A stretch of 64,000 nucleotides of DNA from Nocardia miyunensis NBRC 108239 (GTDB lineage: Bacteria; Actinomycetota; Actinomycetes; Mycobacteriales; Mycobacteriaceae): contig NZ_BDBQ01000047.1 of NCBI RefSeq assembly GCF_001613065.1, positions 62,001-126,000 of the forward strand. The letters are read 5' to 3'. The stretch's first letter is position 1. Each line of letters opens with the position of its first letter. Shown in pieces: positions 9,179 to 17,715 of the stretch. Below the pieces are notes generated by a model. That model saw only the letters and a list, made by a program, of their open reading frames with translations. It was not told the origin of the DNA and made no database searches. Position numbers and translations under genes: made by a program.

Positions 9179-10062
9179 TGTCGGCGTTCGAGGATATCGA
9201 GGACGTGGTCCGGCGATTCGACGCCGAGGATTACCTACTCGATACCGGGACCGCCGCCGCCGTCTATCTGGCCACCACATTGGGTCGGCCGCTGCTACTG
9301 GAAGGCGAACCGGGAGTGGGCAAGACGACGGCGGCCAAGACCTTGGCCACCGTGCTCGGTGCACCGCTGATCCGCCTGCAGTGCTACGAGGGCCTCACCG
9401 TGAGCGAAGCGCTCTACGACTGGAATTACCAGCGTCAACTGCTGAGTATCCGGCTCGCCGAGGCGCGCGGCGCCGATCTCACCGAAGCCGACCTGTTCAC
9501 CGAGGCATTCCTCGTGGCCCGCCCGATCCTGCGCTGTGTGCGCTATCGCGGTCCGACGCCCCCGGTGCTGTTGGTCGACGAAATCGACCGTGCCGATGAC
9601 GAATTCGAAGCGCTGCTGCTCGAATTCCTCGGTGAGGCCGCGGTGACGGTCCCCGAGCTCGGGACCTTCGCGGCCGAGCATCCTCCGCTCGCGGTGCTGA
9701 CCTCGAACCGCAGTCGCGACCTGCACGACGCGCTGCGGCGGCGCTGCCTCTACCACTGGATCGACTACCCGGAGCCGACCCGGGCGGTGGCGATCGTGCG
9801 ACGCACGGTGCCCGGGGCAACCGACGCTCTGATCGAGCACGCCACCCGATTCGTCGGCCGCGCCCGCGATCTCGACCTCGACAAGCCGCCGGGCGTCGCG
9901 GAGACCATCGATTGGATCGCCGCACTGGCGACGCTCGACGTCGCCGATCTCACCGCGCCGGCGGCGGTCGCGGCGCTGAGCGCACTGGCGAAGACACCCG
10001 ACGACCGCACCGCCGTGCACGCGGAGTTCGTCGAATACACCCGAAGTCTCGCGACCGGATGA
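9175..10062 (+). CDS. coxD: CoxD-type MoxR AAA+ ATPase
   Basis: 295 aa. Walker A GEPGVGKT at residues 44-51 and Walker B VLLVDEID at 131-138 are followed by a sensor segment (VLTSNRSRDLHDALRRRC). CoxD in Oligotropha is a membrane-associated chaperone ATPase needed to build the Cu-S-Mo site. With the VWA protein CoxE it forms a MoxR/VWA pair. ATG ATG at 9175/9178 straddles the stop of the preceding gene; either could be the start. It is followed 13 bases later by coxG. Confidence 0.9.
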   Translation: MMSAFEDIEDVVRRFDAEDYLLDTGTAAAVYLATTLGRPLLLEGEPGVGKTTAAKTLATVLGAPLIRLQCYEGLTVSEALYDWNYQRQLLSIRLAEARGADLTEADLFTEAFLVARPILRCVRYRGPTPPVLLVDEIDRADDEFEALLLEFLGEAAVTVPELGTFAAEHPPLAVLTSNRSRDLHDALRRRCLYHWIDYPEPTRAVAIVRRTVPGATDALIEHATRFVGRARDLDLDKPPGVAETIDWIAALATLDVADLTAPAAVAALSALAKTPDDRTAVHAEFVEYTRSLATG

Positions 10063-10075
10063 GAGGGATGTTCCG

Positions 10076-10729
10076 ATGAAGATCGCCAACGAGTTCACCG
10101 TCAACGCACCCGTCGAGCAGGCATGGGAGGTGCTGACCGACCTCGAGCAGGTGGTCCCGCTCATGCCCGGCGCGCACATGACCGGCTGGGACGGAGAGGA
10201 CTTCCTGGGCACACTGAAGGTCAAACTCGGCCCGGTGACCAGCGAATTCACCGGGAAGGCGCACTTCGTCGAGCGCGACGAACACGATCATCGCGCCGTC
10301 ATCAACGGCAGCGGCCGGGATTCACGCGGATCCGGAAACGCGGCGGCGACCATCACCACGCGACTGCGCGAAGACGGCGACCGGACCCGCGTCATCGTGG
10401 ACACCGACCTCAAGATCGTCGGCAAACTCGCTCAATTCGGCAGCGGGATGTTGCAGCAGGTGTCGGAGAAACTGCTCGATCAATTCGTCACCTCCCTCGA
10501 AGCCGAACTCGCGGCGGGCGACACGGCCGCCGCGCAGACCGAGGCCGGGCCTGACAGCCGAGGGATGCGGACGCAACCGGTCGTACAACCCGAGCCGGCA
10601 CCGCTGGACCTCGCCGACCTGCTCAGGCCCGCGATGCTCGGGAAATATGCGCCCGCGATCGCGCTCGGGCTGGTCGCCGCAGCACTCGGAATCATCCTGG
10701 TACGCAAGCGGATGCGCGCGAAGTCATGA
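10076..10729 (+). CDS. coxG: CoxG-family SRPBCC membrane-anchor protein
   Basis: 217 aa. Residues 1-150 form a CoxG/SRPBCC domain starting MKIANEFTVNAPVEQAWEVL with PLMPGA, followed by a polar linker. A single C-terminal transmembrane helix (about 190-209, AIALGLVAAALGIILVRKR) ends in basic residues. CoxG recruits CO dehydrogenase to the inner face of the membrane, which fits this domain-plus-anchor design. It overlaps coxE by four bases (ATGA). Confidence 0.9.
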   Translation: MKIANEFTVNAPVEQAWEVLTDLEQVVPLMPGAHMTGWDGEDFLGTLKVKLGPVTSEFTGKAHFVERDEHDHRAVINGSGRDSRGSGNAAATITTRLREDGDRTRVIVDTDLKIVGKLAQFGSGMLQQVSEKLLDQFVTSLEAELAAGDTAAAQTEAGPDSRGMRTQPVVQPEPAPLDLADLLRPAMLGKYAPAIALGLVAAALGIILVRKRMRAKS

Positions 10730-11925
10730 CACGAGCGATGATGCTGCGCGGTGTCGATCTGGCCGCATTCGCCGTCGCGGTGGTCGCGCGGTTGCGGCGT
10801 GGCGGTGTCGCGGTCGCGCCGAGCGGGCCCGCGCTGTTCGTGCAGGCCCTGGGCCACATGGCGCCGCGGTCGCGCACCGAGCTCTACTGGGCCGCGCGGC
10901 TCACGCTCGTGGATCGGATGCAGGATCTGGCCGCATTCGACGCGGTCTTCGCGACAGTTTTCGCCGACGCGGTGCTGGGCGTCGACCCGCCGAGCCGAAC
11001 GCACGCACTGCCGATCGAACGCGCGTCGCCCGCGGGCCCGCGGGGTCGGGGGCAGCATCGGCACGCTGGTGAAGTCCCTTGGGCGACACTGCAATCGGCG
11101 ACCACCGCCGACCGATCGATAGACCAGGGCCCGGCGCTGCCGGACGTTCTGCCGAGCCGGTTCGCGGCGCGAGCACAGGAACCGTTCGACCGGTTCGATC
11201 CGGACGATCTGCGGACGATCGGCGCATGGCTGGAGCGGGCATCGGCACGCTGGCCGCAGCGCAGCAGCCGCCGCCACGTGAACCATCCGCACGGCAAACG
11301 GATCGACCTGCGGGCGACGATGAAGAACTCGCGCCGCACCGGCTGGGAGTCGACGGTGCTGGTCCGCACCCGTCCCCGAAACCGCCCGCGCCGCATCGTC
11401 ATGATCTGCGACGTCAGCCGCTCGATGCAGCCGTATTCGACGATCTACCTGCACCTGATGCGGGCCGCTGTGCAACGCCGTTCGCCCGATCGCCCCGAGG
11501 TGTTCGCCTTCTCCACCCGGCTGACCAGGCTGACCTCGGTGCTGGCGCACCGTTCCGCGGATGCCGCGGTAGCCCGCGCCAACGACAAAGTGGTCGACCG
11601 CTACGGCGGCACGCATATCGGACGGTGCCTCGGCACGCTACTCGCGACGCCGTCCGGCAACGCGGTGCGCGGCGCGGTCGTCGTCATCGCATCGGACGGC
11701 TGGGACAGCGACACCCCCGATGTTCTGGGCCGTGCGATGGCCCGGATCCGACGCCGGGCTTGGCGAGTCATCTGGCTCGATCCCCGCGCGGGCGACCCGC
11801 GATTCCAGCCGACCACCGGAGCGATGGCGGCGGCCCTGCCGTACTGCGACATCCTGATGCCCGCGCACACACTGGCGGGCACGCACGCATTCATACAAGC
11901 CCTGACAACGGCGATTGGCACCTGA
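10726..11925 (+). CDS. coxE: CoxE-type von Willebrand factor A domain protein
   Basis: 399 aa, last gene of the cox operon. The VWA domain lies at about 220-399, with the metal-ion-dependent adhesion site DVSRS at 229-233 and a downstream GGTHIGRCL segment that supplies the Thr ligand. The N-terminal region (about 10-90) resembles the helical part of CoxE proteins. It is the expected partner of the CoxD ATPase in maturation of the Mo-Cu site. No further cox gene follows; 486 bases separate it from the gas vesicle genes. Confidence 0.9.
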   Translation: MTRAMMLRGVDLAAFAVAVVARLRRGGVAVAPSGPALFVQALGHMAPRSRTELYWAARLTLVDRMQDLAAFDAVFATVFADAVLGVDPPSRTHALPIERASPAGPRGRGQHRHAGEVPWATLQSATTADRSIDQGPALPDVLPSRFAARAQEPFDRFDPDDLRTIGAWLERASARWPQRSSRRHVNHPHGKRIDLRATMKNSRRTGWESTVLVRTRPRNRPRRIVMICDVSRSMQPYSTIYLHLMRAAVQRRSPDRPEVFAFSTRLTRLTSVLAHRSADAAVARANDKVVDRYGGTHIGRCLGTLLATPSGNAVRGAVVVIASDGWDSDTPDVLGRAMARIRRRAWRVIWLDPRAGDPRFQPTTGAMAAALPYCDILMPAHTLAGTHAFIQALTTAIGT

Positions 11926-12411
11926 TGGACAGCGTCGACGAACTCGATCGTTTTCGAAGCGCCGCCATGTGGCAAGCGACACTCCGGCGAGGCTGGTCGA
12001 TGACAAGGGGCCATCACGGCGACCGTCAGGCAGATGATCGCGGCCGTCACCGGCGCGGCACCTGACACCTTCGGCATCGGGCCAGTGGGGAGCGAGGGGG
12101 CCAGCCTCGAGGGGTGCGCAGCCGAGGCAACCGTGCTTCGGTGCCGGGGCATGGCAGCGGTAGCAGCGGTCATCACCGCCGGCCCGAACTATGCAGCTCA
12201 ACAACCAAGCGTTCTCCCGCTCGGGCGCTGGGGGGCGTCCCCGAAGTGGCTCGGGAGTCAAGTGGTCGCCCGCCGACAAGGGCGGTGGCGGGTATACGCT
12301 GACAAGTGGCTGTTGACAATATGGCCTACCTCACAGATTGAGGTGTCATCGCTCGACCGAATCCGCGGCAGTGTCGGCGCAGCAGCAGTCGGGCAATCAA
12401 GGAAGTGAGCC
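11926..12411. other. Gene-free spacer between cox and gas vesicle operons
   Basis: 486 bases. Open frames here have no family features and poor start sites, so I call none. TTGACA at 12313-12318 is a fair -35 element but lacks a good -10 at the usual distance. GGGTAT at 12290-12295 resembles a SigB-type -10 but has no matching -35. The gas vesicle promoter probably lies in the last 120 bases of this spacer. Confidence 0.4.
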
Positions 12412-13038
12412 ATGAAAGGTGGCACGAGGATTGCGATAGGGGTGGGTATCGGTTACGTGTTGGGCCGCACACGCAAGATGCGGTTCGCGTTGTCGTTGGC
12501 GGGGGCGGCGATGGCCAGGCGGTCGTCGGGGATGCCTGGGGAGTTGCTGGAGCGGGGGACTTCGTTGCTCAAGTCGTCACCGGAGTTGGCGCAGCTTACC
12601 GATAGTGTTCGCGGCGAGTTGGCGGGTGCGGTGCGGTCGGCCGCGGTGACCGCTGCGAGCAACCGCATCGACGCGTTGAATGCCCGGCTACAGCAGGGCT
12701 CGACGCTTGTCGAGGAGGAGGGGCGAGGTCGGTCCCGTGAAGCGGATACGGCCGAAGAGGAGAACCACGAGGACTACGAGCAAGCGCCCGCCCGCGAGGA
12801 CGCGGATGTCGAGGAGGAGCGCGGTGCCGGAACGGACCGCGACGAAGACGACCGAAGGCAGCCCGCCAGGCGGACGCCGACCGGCCGGCCGACAACCTCG
12901 CGCGCGCGTAAAGCAGCCGTCTCCCGGAGCTCCGATCGCAGGTCCGCACCCGCGGAGCGTAAGCCTGTCTCGGCCACGCGACGCCGTAGTCGAGCCGACG
13001 CCGACGTAGAAGCGCCCGTGCGCCGCACGCGGAGGTGA
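12412..13038 (+). CDS. Charged leader protein of the gas vesicle operon
   Basis: 208 aa, good ribosome site (AAGGAAGTGAGCC). The N-terminus (residues 5-40) is Gly/Ala-rich and weakly hydrophobic (IGVGIGYVLGRTRKMRF). About residues 45-95 look helical, and from 100 on the protein is almost entirely Glu, Asp, Arg, Ser and Pro and probably disordered, acidic first and then basic. Proteins of this kind sit in actinobacterial gas vesicle clusters and are often mislabelled DNA primase; it may correspond to streptomycete GvpY. No enzyme motif is present. The function is unknown; the operon position five bases before the SRPBCC gene supports a vesicle-related role. Confidence 0.7.
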   Translation: MKGGTRIAIGVGIGYVLGRTRKMRFALSLAGAAMARRSSGMPGELLERGTSLLKSSPELAQLTDSVRGELAGAVRSAAVTAASNRIDALNARLQQGSTLVEEEGRGRSREADTAEEENHEDYEQAPAREDADVEEERGAGTDRDEDDRRQPARRTPTGRPTTSRARKAAVSRSSDRRSAPAERKPVSATRRRSRADADVEAPVRRTRR

Positions 13039-13043
13039 GATAG

Positions 13044-14267
13044 ATGGCAAAGACGTTGCGCGACACGACCGATGGGGTCGGAAAGGTGGCCGGCGAGGCT
13101 GTCGGCCGGGTCGCGGAAACCGTGACCCGTGCCGGGGCGGCCGGTGGCAAAGCAGCTCGGTCATCCACCCCGACCGGCGCATTGCAGCAATCCGTGCAGA
13201 ACCTCGCCGGGACCGTGGCCGAACGCGCGGTAGCCGGGCTGTCGAACCAGGTATCGAAAACCGCTGGGCGGCTGAATGAATACGCCGGAGGGGGAGGCGG
13301 GAATCTGCTGGCGGCGGTGACCGGTGCGGAGAAACTGGCCGGTGGCTCCTCGCCGTTCCAGGCGGCGATGAGCGCGGGGGTGAGCAAGCTCGGGAACACG
13401 GTCCGGGAGAAGTTCGGGGCGGTCAAGGACTCGCTGTTCCAGGGGAAAGGCAAAGGCGGATCGAAGAAGCTGAAGCTGACCAATATCGTCGAGCAGATCG
13501 ACGTCGGCGTGCCGATCGATCTGGCCTACGACCAGTGGACCCAGTTCGCGGACTTTCCGAAATTCACCAAGAAGCTCGAGCAGGTCGAGCAGGTCTCCGA
13601 CGAGAAACTCAGTTGGACCGGCAAAGTGTTCTGGTCGCGAAGGACCTGGGAGTCCACCATCCTCGAGCAGGTGCCGTTCGAGAGGATCGTGTGGCGTTCC
13701 AAGGGCGCCAAGGGTTACATCGACGGCGCCATCAGCTTCCACGAAATCACGCCGGACCTCACCCGCATCATCGTGGTGCTCGAGTACCACCCGCAGGGAG
13801 TATTCGAGAAGACCGCCAATCTCTGGCGCGCGGCAGGTCGCCGATGCCGGTTGGAGCTCAAGCACTTCCAGCGTCACGTCATGACCGAGTCCGTGCTGCA
13901 CCGCGACGACATCGTGGGCTGGCACGGCGAGATCCACGACAACCAGGTCGTCGAGGACGACGAGACCGCACGACGCAGGGAACAAGCGGACACCGATCAC
14001 GAACGAGACGAAGCGTCCGCCGAGGAAGAAGACGAGGAATTCGCCGACGAAGGACCGGACGAGTCCGAGGAAGAAGACGAGTTCGCCGATGAAGAGCCGG
14101 ACGAGTCCGAGGAAGACGACGAGCAGGATGAGGATCGGCGCGATGCCGACGAGGAGCGCGATGCGGACGAGGAGGAAGAGTTCGCCCCGTCCGGCAGCCG
14201 AACGGCCGCCCGGCGCCAGAGCCCGAAAATCCGCCGGTCGCGTGTGAGCCGAGGAGCAAGACTATGA
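13044..14267 (+). CDS. Gas-vesicle-cluster SRPBCC protein with acidic tail
   Basis: 407 aa, start after GGAGGTGAGATAG. Three parts are visible. An Ala/Gly-rich region (1-140) may be amphipathic helix. An SRPBCC (START-like) domain (about 150-290) includes DLAYDQWTQFADFPKF and ISFHEITPDLTRI. An acidic tail (about 315-390) has two near-repeats built on EEEDEFADEEPDES. It resembles the GvpZ-type member of streptomycete clusters. Its SRPBCC domain is clearly related to the stand-alone protein at 19223-19684. It may act as a scaffold or chaperone for GvpA, but that is inference. The stop overlaps the gvpA start (ATGA). Confidence 0.75.
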   Translation: MAKTLRDTTDGVGKVAGEAVGRVAETVTRAGAAGGKAARSSTPTGALQQSVQNLAGTVAERAVAGLSNQVSKTAGRLNEYAGGGGGNLLAAVTGAEKLAGGSSPFQAAMSAGVSKLGNTVREKFGAVKDSLFQGKGKGGSKKLKLTNIVEQIDVGVPIDLAYDQWTQFADFPKFTKKLEQVEQVSDEKLSWTGKVFWSRRTWESTILEQVPFERIVWRSKGAKGYIDGAISFHEITPDLTRIIVVLEYHPQGVFEKTANLWRAAGRRCRLELKHFQRHVMTESVLHRDDIVGWHGEIHDNQVVEDDETARRREQADTDHERDEASAEEEDEEFADEGPDESEEEDEFADEEPDESEEDDEQDEDRRDADEERDADEEEEFAPSGSRTAARRQSPKIRRSRVSRGARL

Positions 14268-14668
14268 GTATCGAACCCGCGGGGGGTGGCGGAGCCGGCA
14301 CGCTGGCTCGGCCCAACTCTTCCAGCCTGGCCGATGTCGTCGACACCATTCTCGACAAAGGCCTGGTCATCGACGCATTCGCGCGAGTGTCGCTGGTCGG
14401 CATCGAGCTGGTGACCATCGACGCGCGCGTCGTGGTGGCCAGTGTCGACACGTATCTGCGTTTCGCCGAAGCGGTCAACCGGCTCGAGATCTCGAGCAGC
14501 GAGCCGAAGGGGCTGACCGATATCGTCGGCGACGTCACCGAGGGCGCGGCGAAGCACAAGACGAAGGGGGCGCTCGAGGCGGCCAGCGAGAAGGTGTCGG
14601 ACTTTCTCGGCGACGTCGAGGACAAGCGTCAGACGGTGCGCCGGTCATCGAAACGTGAGGACCGATGA
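14264..14668 (+). CDS. gvpA: Gas vesicle structural protein GvpA
   Basis: 134 aa. Residues 20-75 match the vesicle-wall protein core (LADVVDTILDKGLVIDAFAR then VSLVGIELVTIDARVVVAS), including the beta-hairpin repeat that forms the ribs. The C-terminal 55 residues are a charged extension, as in the longer GvpA proteins of actinomycetes. It is the closest of the three GvpA-family proteins here to the main wall protein; the others, at 16015 and 17183, look like GvpJ and GvpS. It is coupled on both sides by four-base overlaps. Confidence 0.92.
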   Translation: MSIEPAGGGGAGTLARPNSSSLADVVDTILDKGLVIDAFARVSLVGIELVTIDARVVVASVDTYLRFAEAVNRLEISSSEPKGLTDIVGDVTEGAAKHKTKGALEAASEKVSDFLGDVEDKRQTVRRSSKREDR

Positions 14669-15423
14669 TGGCTGCCAACGTAACCGGCGTTTATGTCTAT
14701 GGCATCGTGCCCGCCGATGTCGAACCCGAGCCGCACGCCACCGGTGTCCGCGACGGTGAGGTCGCGGTGGTGCGGCACGGCCAGGTCGCCGCGCTGGTCA
14801 GCCCGCTCGAATCCGATCGGCAGCTGGGCACACCCGGGGACCTCACGGCGCACGAGGACCTGCTGGACGGGTCGGCCGTCGTCGCTCCGGTGTTGCCGCT
14901 GCGGTTCGGTGCGGTCATGACCGACACGGAGGCGGTGGAGAACGAACTGCTCGGGGCGAACGAGGAAGAATTCCGCGCTGCTCTGGAGGAACTGGAAGGC
15001 CGGGTTCAGTTCGTGATCAGAGGGCGTTATGTCGAAGACACGATTCTGCGGGAACTGCTCGACGAGAACGCCGAGGCCGCCCGGCTCGGAGACGAGATCC
15101 GCGGCAAACCGGCGGATGCCACCCGCGATGCCCGAATCGCGTTGGGGGAAATGATCAATCAGGCCATCGAGGCGAAACGAGCCGAGGACACCAGAAAGGT
15201 GATCTCCGAACTCGAGAAATTCGACGCACTGACCAATCAGCGTGAACCCAGCGACGAGGAGGACGCTGTCCACGTGGCGGTGCTGGTCGAAGCGGCCCGG
15301 CAGAAAGAGCTGGAAGATTCGTTGCGCCAGCTGATGGCGGACTGGGACGGCCGGGTGGAGCTGACCCTGCTCGGGCCGATGGCGGCCTACGACTTCGTGA
15401 TGAAGCGAGCGCCACAGGAGTGA
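14665..15423 (+). CDS. gvpF: Gas vesicle protein GvpF (GvpF/L family)
   Basis: 252 aa. It starts with the family motif GVYVYGIVPAD and has the conserved VLPLRFGAVM segment (about residue 75) and a central helical region (about 100-200). The C-terminal domain ends LTLLGPMAAYDFV, the usual GPWPxYxF-like block in variant form. GvpF binds GvpA and is thought to aid nucleation of vesicle assembly. The second family member in this operon (16398) is designated GvpL by its position. ATG ATG overlaps the gvpA stop. Confidence 0.9.
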   Translation: MMAANVTGVYVYGIVPADVEPEPHATGVRDGEVAVVRHGQVAALVSPLESDRQLGTPGDLTAHEDLLDGSAVVAPVLPLRFGAVMTDTEAVENELLGANEEEFRAALEELEGRVQFVIRGRYVEDTILRELLDENAEAARLGDEIRGKPADATRDARIALGEMINQAIEAKRAEDTRKVISELEKFDALTNQREPSDEEDAVHVAVLVEAARQKELEDSLRQLMADWDGRVELTLLGPMAAYDFVMKRAPQE

Positions 15424-15426
15424 GAC

Positions 15427-15654
15427 ATGGGTCTGCTCTCAACGATATTGACCTTGCCCCTCGCGCCGGTTCGCGGCGTGATCTGGGTGAGCGAAGTGAT
15501 CCAGGAAGAAGTCGAACGGCAGCTACATGATCCCGTGGTCCTGCGGCGCGAACTAGAGGAGATCGACCGCGCCGCGGCCGCCGGTGACCTGTCCGAGCAA
15601 GAGGCGGACCAGGCGCGCCAAGCGGTACTGGATCGCATGACCAGGAAGACGTGA
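15427..15654 (+). CDS. gvpG: Gas vesicle protein GvpG
   Basis: 75 aa. It begins MGLLSTILTLPLAPVRGVIW, the GvpG signature, followed by a charged helical region with a VLRRELEEIDRAAAAGDLSE block. GvpG is a small accessory protein of vesicle assembly, usually directly after gvpF as here. Ribosome site AGGAGTGAGAC. Confidence 0.93.
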   Translation: MGLLSTILTLPLAPVRGVIWVSEVIQEEVERQLHDPVVLRRELEEIDRAAAAGDLSEQEADQARQAVLDRMTRKT

Positions 15655-15682
15655 TCACGATAGTCCGGAAGGAGTGACTCAC

Positions 15683-16018
15683 GTGGCCCGCAACACCATT
15701 TCCGACGATTCCGAAAACGCTCATTTCGAATCCGGTGAACAGCCGGGCCTGACCGCGGCGAGAGCCGCCACGGTGGCGATCGAACTCCTCGTGGAACTGA
15801 CGTCGAAAGACGTACAGGGCGTCACGTCGTTGGAACCGACCGAGGACGGCTGGCTGGTGGAGCTCGAGGTACTCGAGGATCGCCGCATCCCCTCGTCGGC
15901 GGACATCCTCGCGCTCTACGAGGTGGAGATCGACTTCGACGAGAACCTGCTGGCCTACCACAGAATCAAGCGGTACAACCGCGGCAGCACCGACATCGGC
16001 ACGAGGCAGCGGCGATGA
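15683..16018 (+). CDS. gvpO: Gas vesicle protein GvpO
   Basis: 111 aa. A GvpO domain covers about 25-105, with AARAATVAIELLVELT, the segment WLVELEVLEDRRIPSSADIL, and LYEVEIDFDENLLAYHRIKR, which define the family. A GTG at 15674 is in frame, but GGAAGGAG (15667-15674) abuts it, so GTG at 15683 with 8-base spacing is the better start. GvpO is a small accessory or regulatory protein required for vesicle formation. The stop overlaps gvpJ (ATGA). Confidence 0.92.
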   Translation: MARNTISDDSENAHFESGEQPGLTAARAATVAIELLVELTSKDVQGVTSLEPTEDGWLVELEVLEDRRIPSSADILALYEVEIDFDENLLAYHRIKRYNRGSTDIGTRQRR

Positions 16019-16401
16019 CGGTCGTCGGAGGTGGCTCGTCCGCGCCGCAGCCTTATGGGGGCGGGCACCAGTCCACGAACCTCGCCGACATCCTCGAACG
16101 AGTCCTCGACAAGGGCTTGGTGATCGCGGGCGATATCCAAGTGAATCTGCTGGACATCGAGCTGCTCACGATCAAACTGCGGTTGGTCGTCGCCTCCTTG
16201 GAGACGGCCAAGGCGGTGGGCATCGACTGGTGGGAGACCGACCCCTGGCTGAACAGCAAGGCCCGCACGCTGGAACGGTCGGATCGGGACCTCGAACTGG
16301 AGAACCGGGAACTCCGCGATCGGATCGCCCAGCTGGAGGCGGCGACCGAACGCCGTCAACCCATCGAAGGCCGCCGCGAGCCGAAGACGGAACGATCGTG
16401 A
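16015..16401 (+). CDS. gvpJ: Gas vesicle protein GvpJ (GvpA family)
   Basis: 128 aa. The GvpA-like core (about 20-75) contains NLADILERVLDKGLVIAGDI, NLLDIELLTIKLRLVVAS and then the GvpJ-specific GIDWWETDPWL. The C-terminal 45 residues are a charged coiled-coil-like helix. It is a minor GvpA-like protein thought to act at vesicle tips or nucleation. It is coupled to gvpL by a GTGA overlap. Confidence 0.92.
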   Translation: MTVVGGGSSAPQPYGGGHQSTNLADILERVLDKGLVIAGDIQVNLLDIELLTIKLRLVVASLETAKAVGIDWWETDPWLNSKARTLERSDRDLELENRELRDRIAQLEAATERRQPIEGRREPKTERS

Positions 16402-17186
16402 CCGGTGGGCTCGGGGTCTGGCTGTACGCGGTGACCTCCCGCCGCGACGGCGCGCCGGAGCCGAGCGAACTGACCGGGGTCGCGGGTGAGCCTTTGCGGA
16501 CGGTCGTCTCGGGCGACCTGACGGCAGTGGTCGGGTCGGTGCCGCTGGACGTCTTCGGGGAGGAACCATTGCGCGCACACTTCGAGGATCTGGACTGGCT
16601 GGAGGCGACGGCACGGGCACACGATGCGGTCGTGTCGGCCGTGGTGCGCCGAGCCGCGGCCGTACCGCTCCGGCTGGCCACCGTCTTCCACGACGACAAC
16701 CGGGTGCGCGAGCTGCTCGACCAGCGGCAAGCGGACTTCGACGCGGCGCTGACGCTGGTGAGCGGCCGTACCGAGTGGGGTGTGCGAGCCTATGGCGATC
16801 GCGCTGCCCTCACCGCCGCCGTGGCCGAGGCTGCCGACGACGGCAGCGCGGCGACGCCGGGTGGTGCGTACCTGGCCCGGCGACGCGCACAATTGTCCGC
16901 ACGGGAGACCGTGGAACGCGATGCGGCACAGCGCGCCGAGGAGATCCACACACGTCTGGTTCGCCACGCGGCGGCGGGACGGTGTCAACCGTTGACCGAC
17001 CCGGTGGTGAGCGGCCGCCGGGATTGGATGGTGCTCAACGGGACGTATCTCGTGGACGACGACCGCGTCGACGACTTCCGCGCGACCGTCGCCACGCTCG
17101 GCGCCGAATTCCCCGGCATCCGCCTCGAACTCACCGGTCCCTGGCCGCCGTATTCGTTCGCGGGCGTGGAGCGAGGGCCGACATGA
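16398..17186 (+). CDS. gvpL: Gas vesicle protein GvpL (GvpF/L family)
   Basis: 262 aa from GTG at 16398, which overlaps the gvpJ stop (GTGA); longer upstream reading lacks family similarity. It shows LGVWLYAVTS at the start, VPLRLATVFHDD in the middle and LTGPWPPYSFAGVE at the end, all GvpF/L blocks. It is the second paralogue in the operon. It is likely to interact with several Gvp proteins during assembly. Confidence 0.9.
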   Translation: MTGGLGVWLYAVTSRRDGAPEPSELTGVAGEPLRTVVSGDLTAVVGSVPLDVFGEEPLRAHFEDLDWLEATARAHDAVVSAVVRRAAAVPLRLATVFHDDNRVRELLDQRQADFDAALTLVSGRTEWGVRAYGDRAALTAAVAEAADDGSAATPGGAYLARRRAQLSARETVERDAAQRAEEIHTRLVRHAAAGRCQPLTDPVVSGRRDWMVLNGTYLVDDDRVDDFRATVATLGAEFPGIRLELTGPWPPYSFAGVERGPT

Positions 17187-17383
17187 CTCGCGCCGTCGAC
17201 ACCGAGCGCCGTGTCGCGCTGGTCGACCTGCTGGACCGGGTGCTGGCCGGTGGCGTGGTCATTTCCGGCGACGTCAAACTCGCCATCGCCGATGTCGACC
17301 TGGTGCAGATCTCGCTGCGAGCCCTGATCTCCTCGATCAGCACCCTGTCCGTGCCGGTCGGTACCGGGACGCGCGATGACTGA
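17183..17383 (+). CDS. gvpS: Gas vesicle protein GvpS (short GvpA family)
   Basis: 66 aa, almost only the GvpA-like core: VALVDLLDRVLAGGVVISGD followed by VKLAIADVDLVQISLRALI. It is shorter and more divergent than GvpA and GvpJ, matching GvpS of streptomycete clusters, which also precedes gvpK. It overlaps gvpL by four bases and gvpK by eight bases. Confidence 0.85.
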   Translation: MTRAVDTERRVALVDLLDRVLAGGVVISGDVKLAIADVDLVQISLRALISSISTLSVPVGTGTRDD

Positions 17384-17693
17384 ATTCGGCGGCATCCCAC
17401 CACGAATCGACACCGATCCGGAATCCGTCGAGCGCGGGCTGGTCACCCTCGTCCTCACGCTGGTGGAGCTGCTGCGGCAACTGATGGAGCGGCAAGCATT
17501 GCGCCGCGTGGACGTGGGTGACCTCAGCGACGCCCAGATCGATCGCATCGGGACGACCCTGATGCTGCTCGAACAACGCATGGACGAACTACGCGACCAC
17601 TTCGGACTCAGCCGAGAGGACCTCAACATCGACCTCGGCCCCCTCGGACCCCTTCTCCCACATGATGATTCGATCGATCGCCCATTGGAGTGA
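17376..17693 (+). CDS. gvpK: Gas vesicle protein GvpK
   Basis: 105 aa, last gene of the operon. The family block IDTDPESVERGLVTLVLTLV is at residues 11-30, followed by ELLRQLMERQALRRVD. The C-terminus (LNIDLGPLGPLL) is also typical. GvpK is a conserved accessory protein of vesicle growth. It converges with the aldehyde dehydrogenase gene 22 bases away. Confidence 0.93.
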   Translation: MTEFGGIPPRIDTDPESVERGLVTLVLTLVELLRQLMERQALRRVDVGDLSDAQIDRIGTTLMLLEQRMDELRDHFGLSREDLNIDLGPLGPLLPHDDSIDRPLE

Positions 17694-17715
17694 TCGAGTC
17701 ACCGCCGCATTCGCA

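Noticed and set aside
12290..12295. GGGTAT as a stress-sigma -10 for the gas vesicle operon
   Set aside because: The four bases 15 positions upstream are CGCC, so no -35 fits; the operon was left out of the proposed regulon.
12034..12408. A 124-codon plus-strand frame before the gas vesicle genes
   Set aside because: No ribosome site, no family features and mixed composition; treated as spacer.
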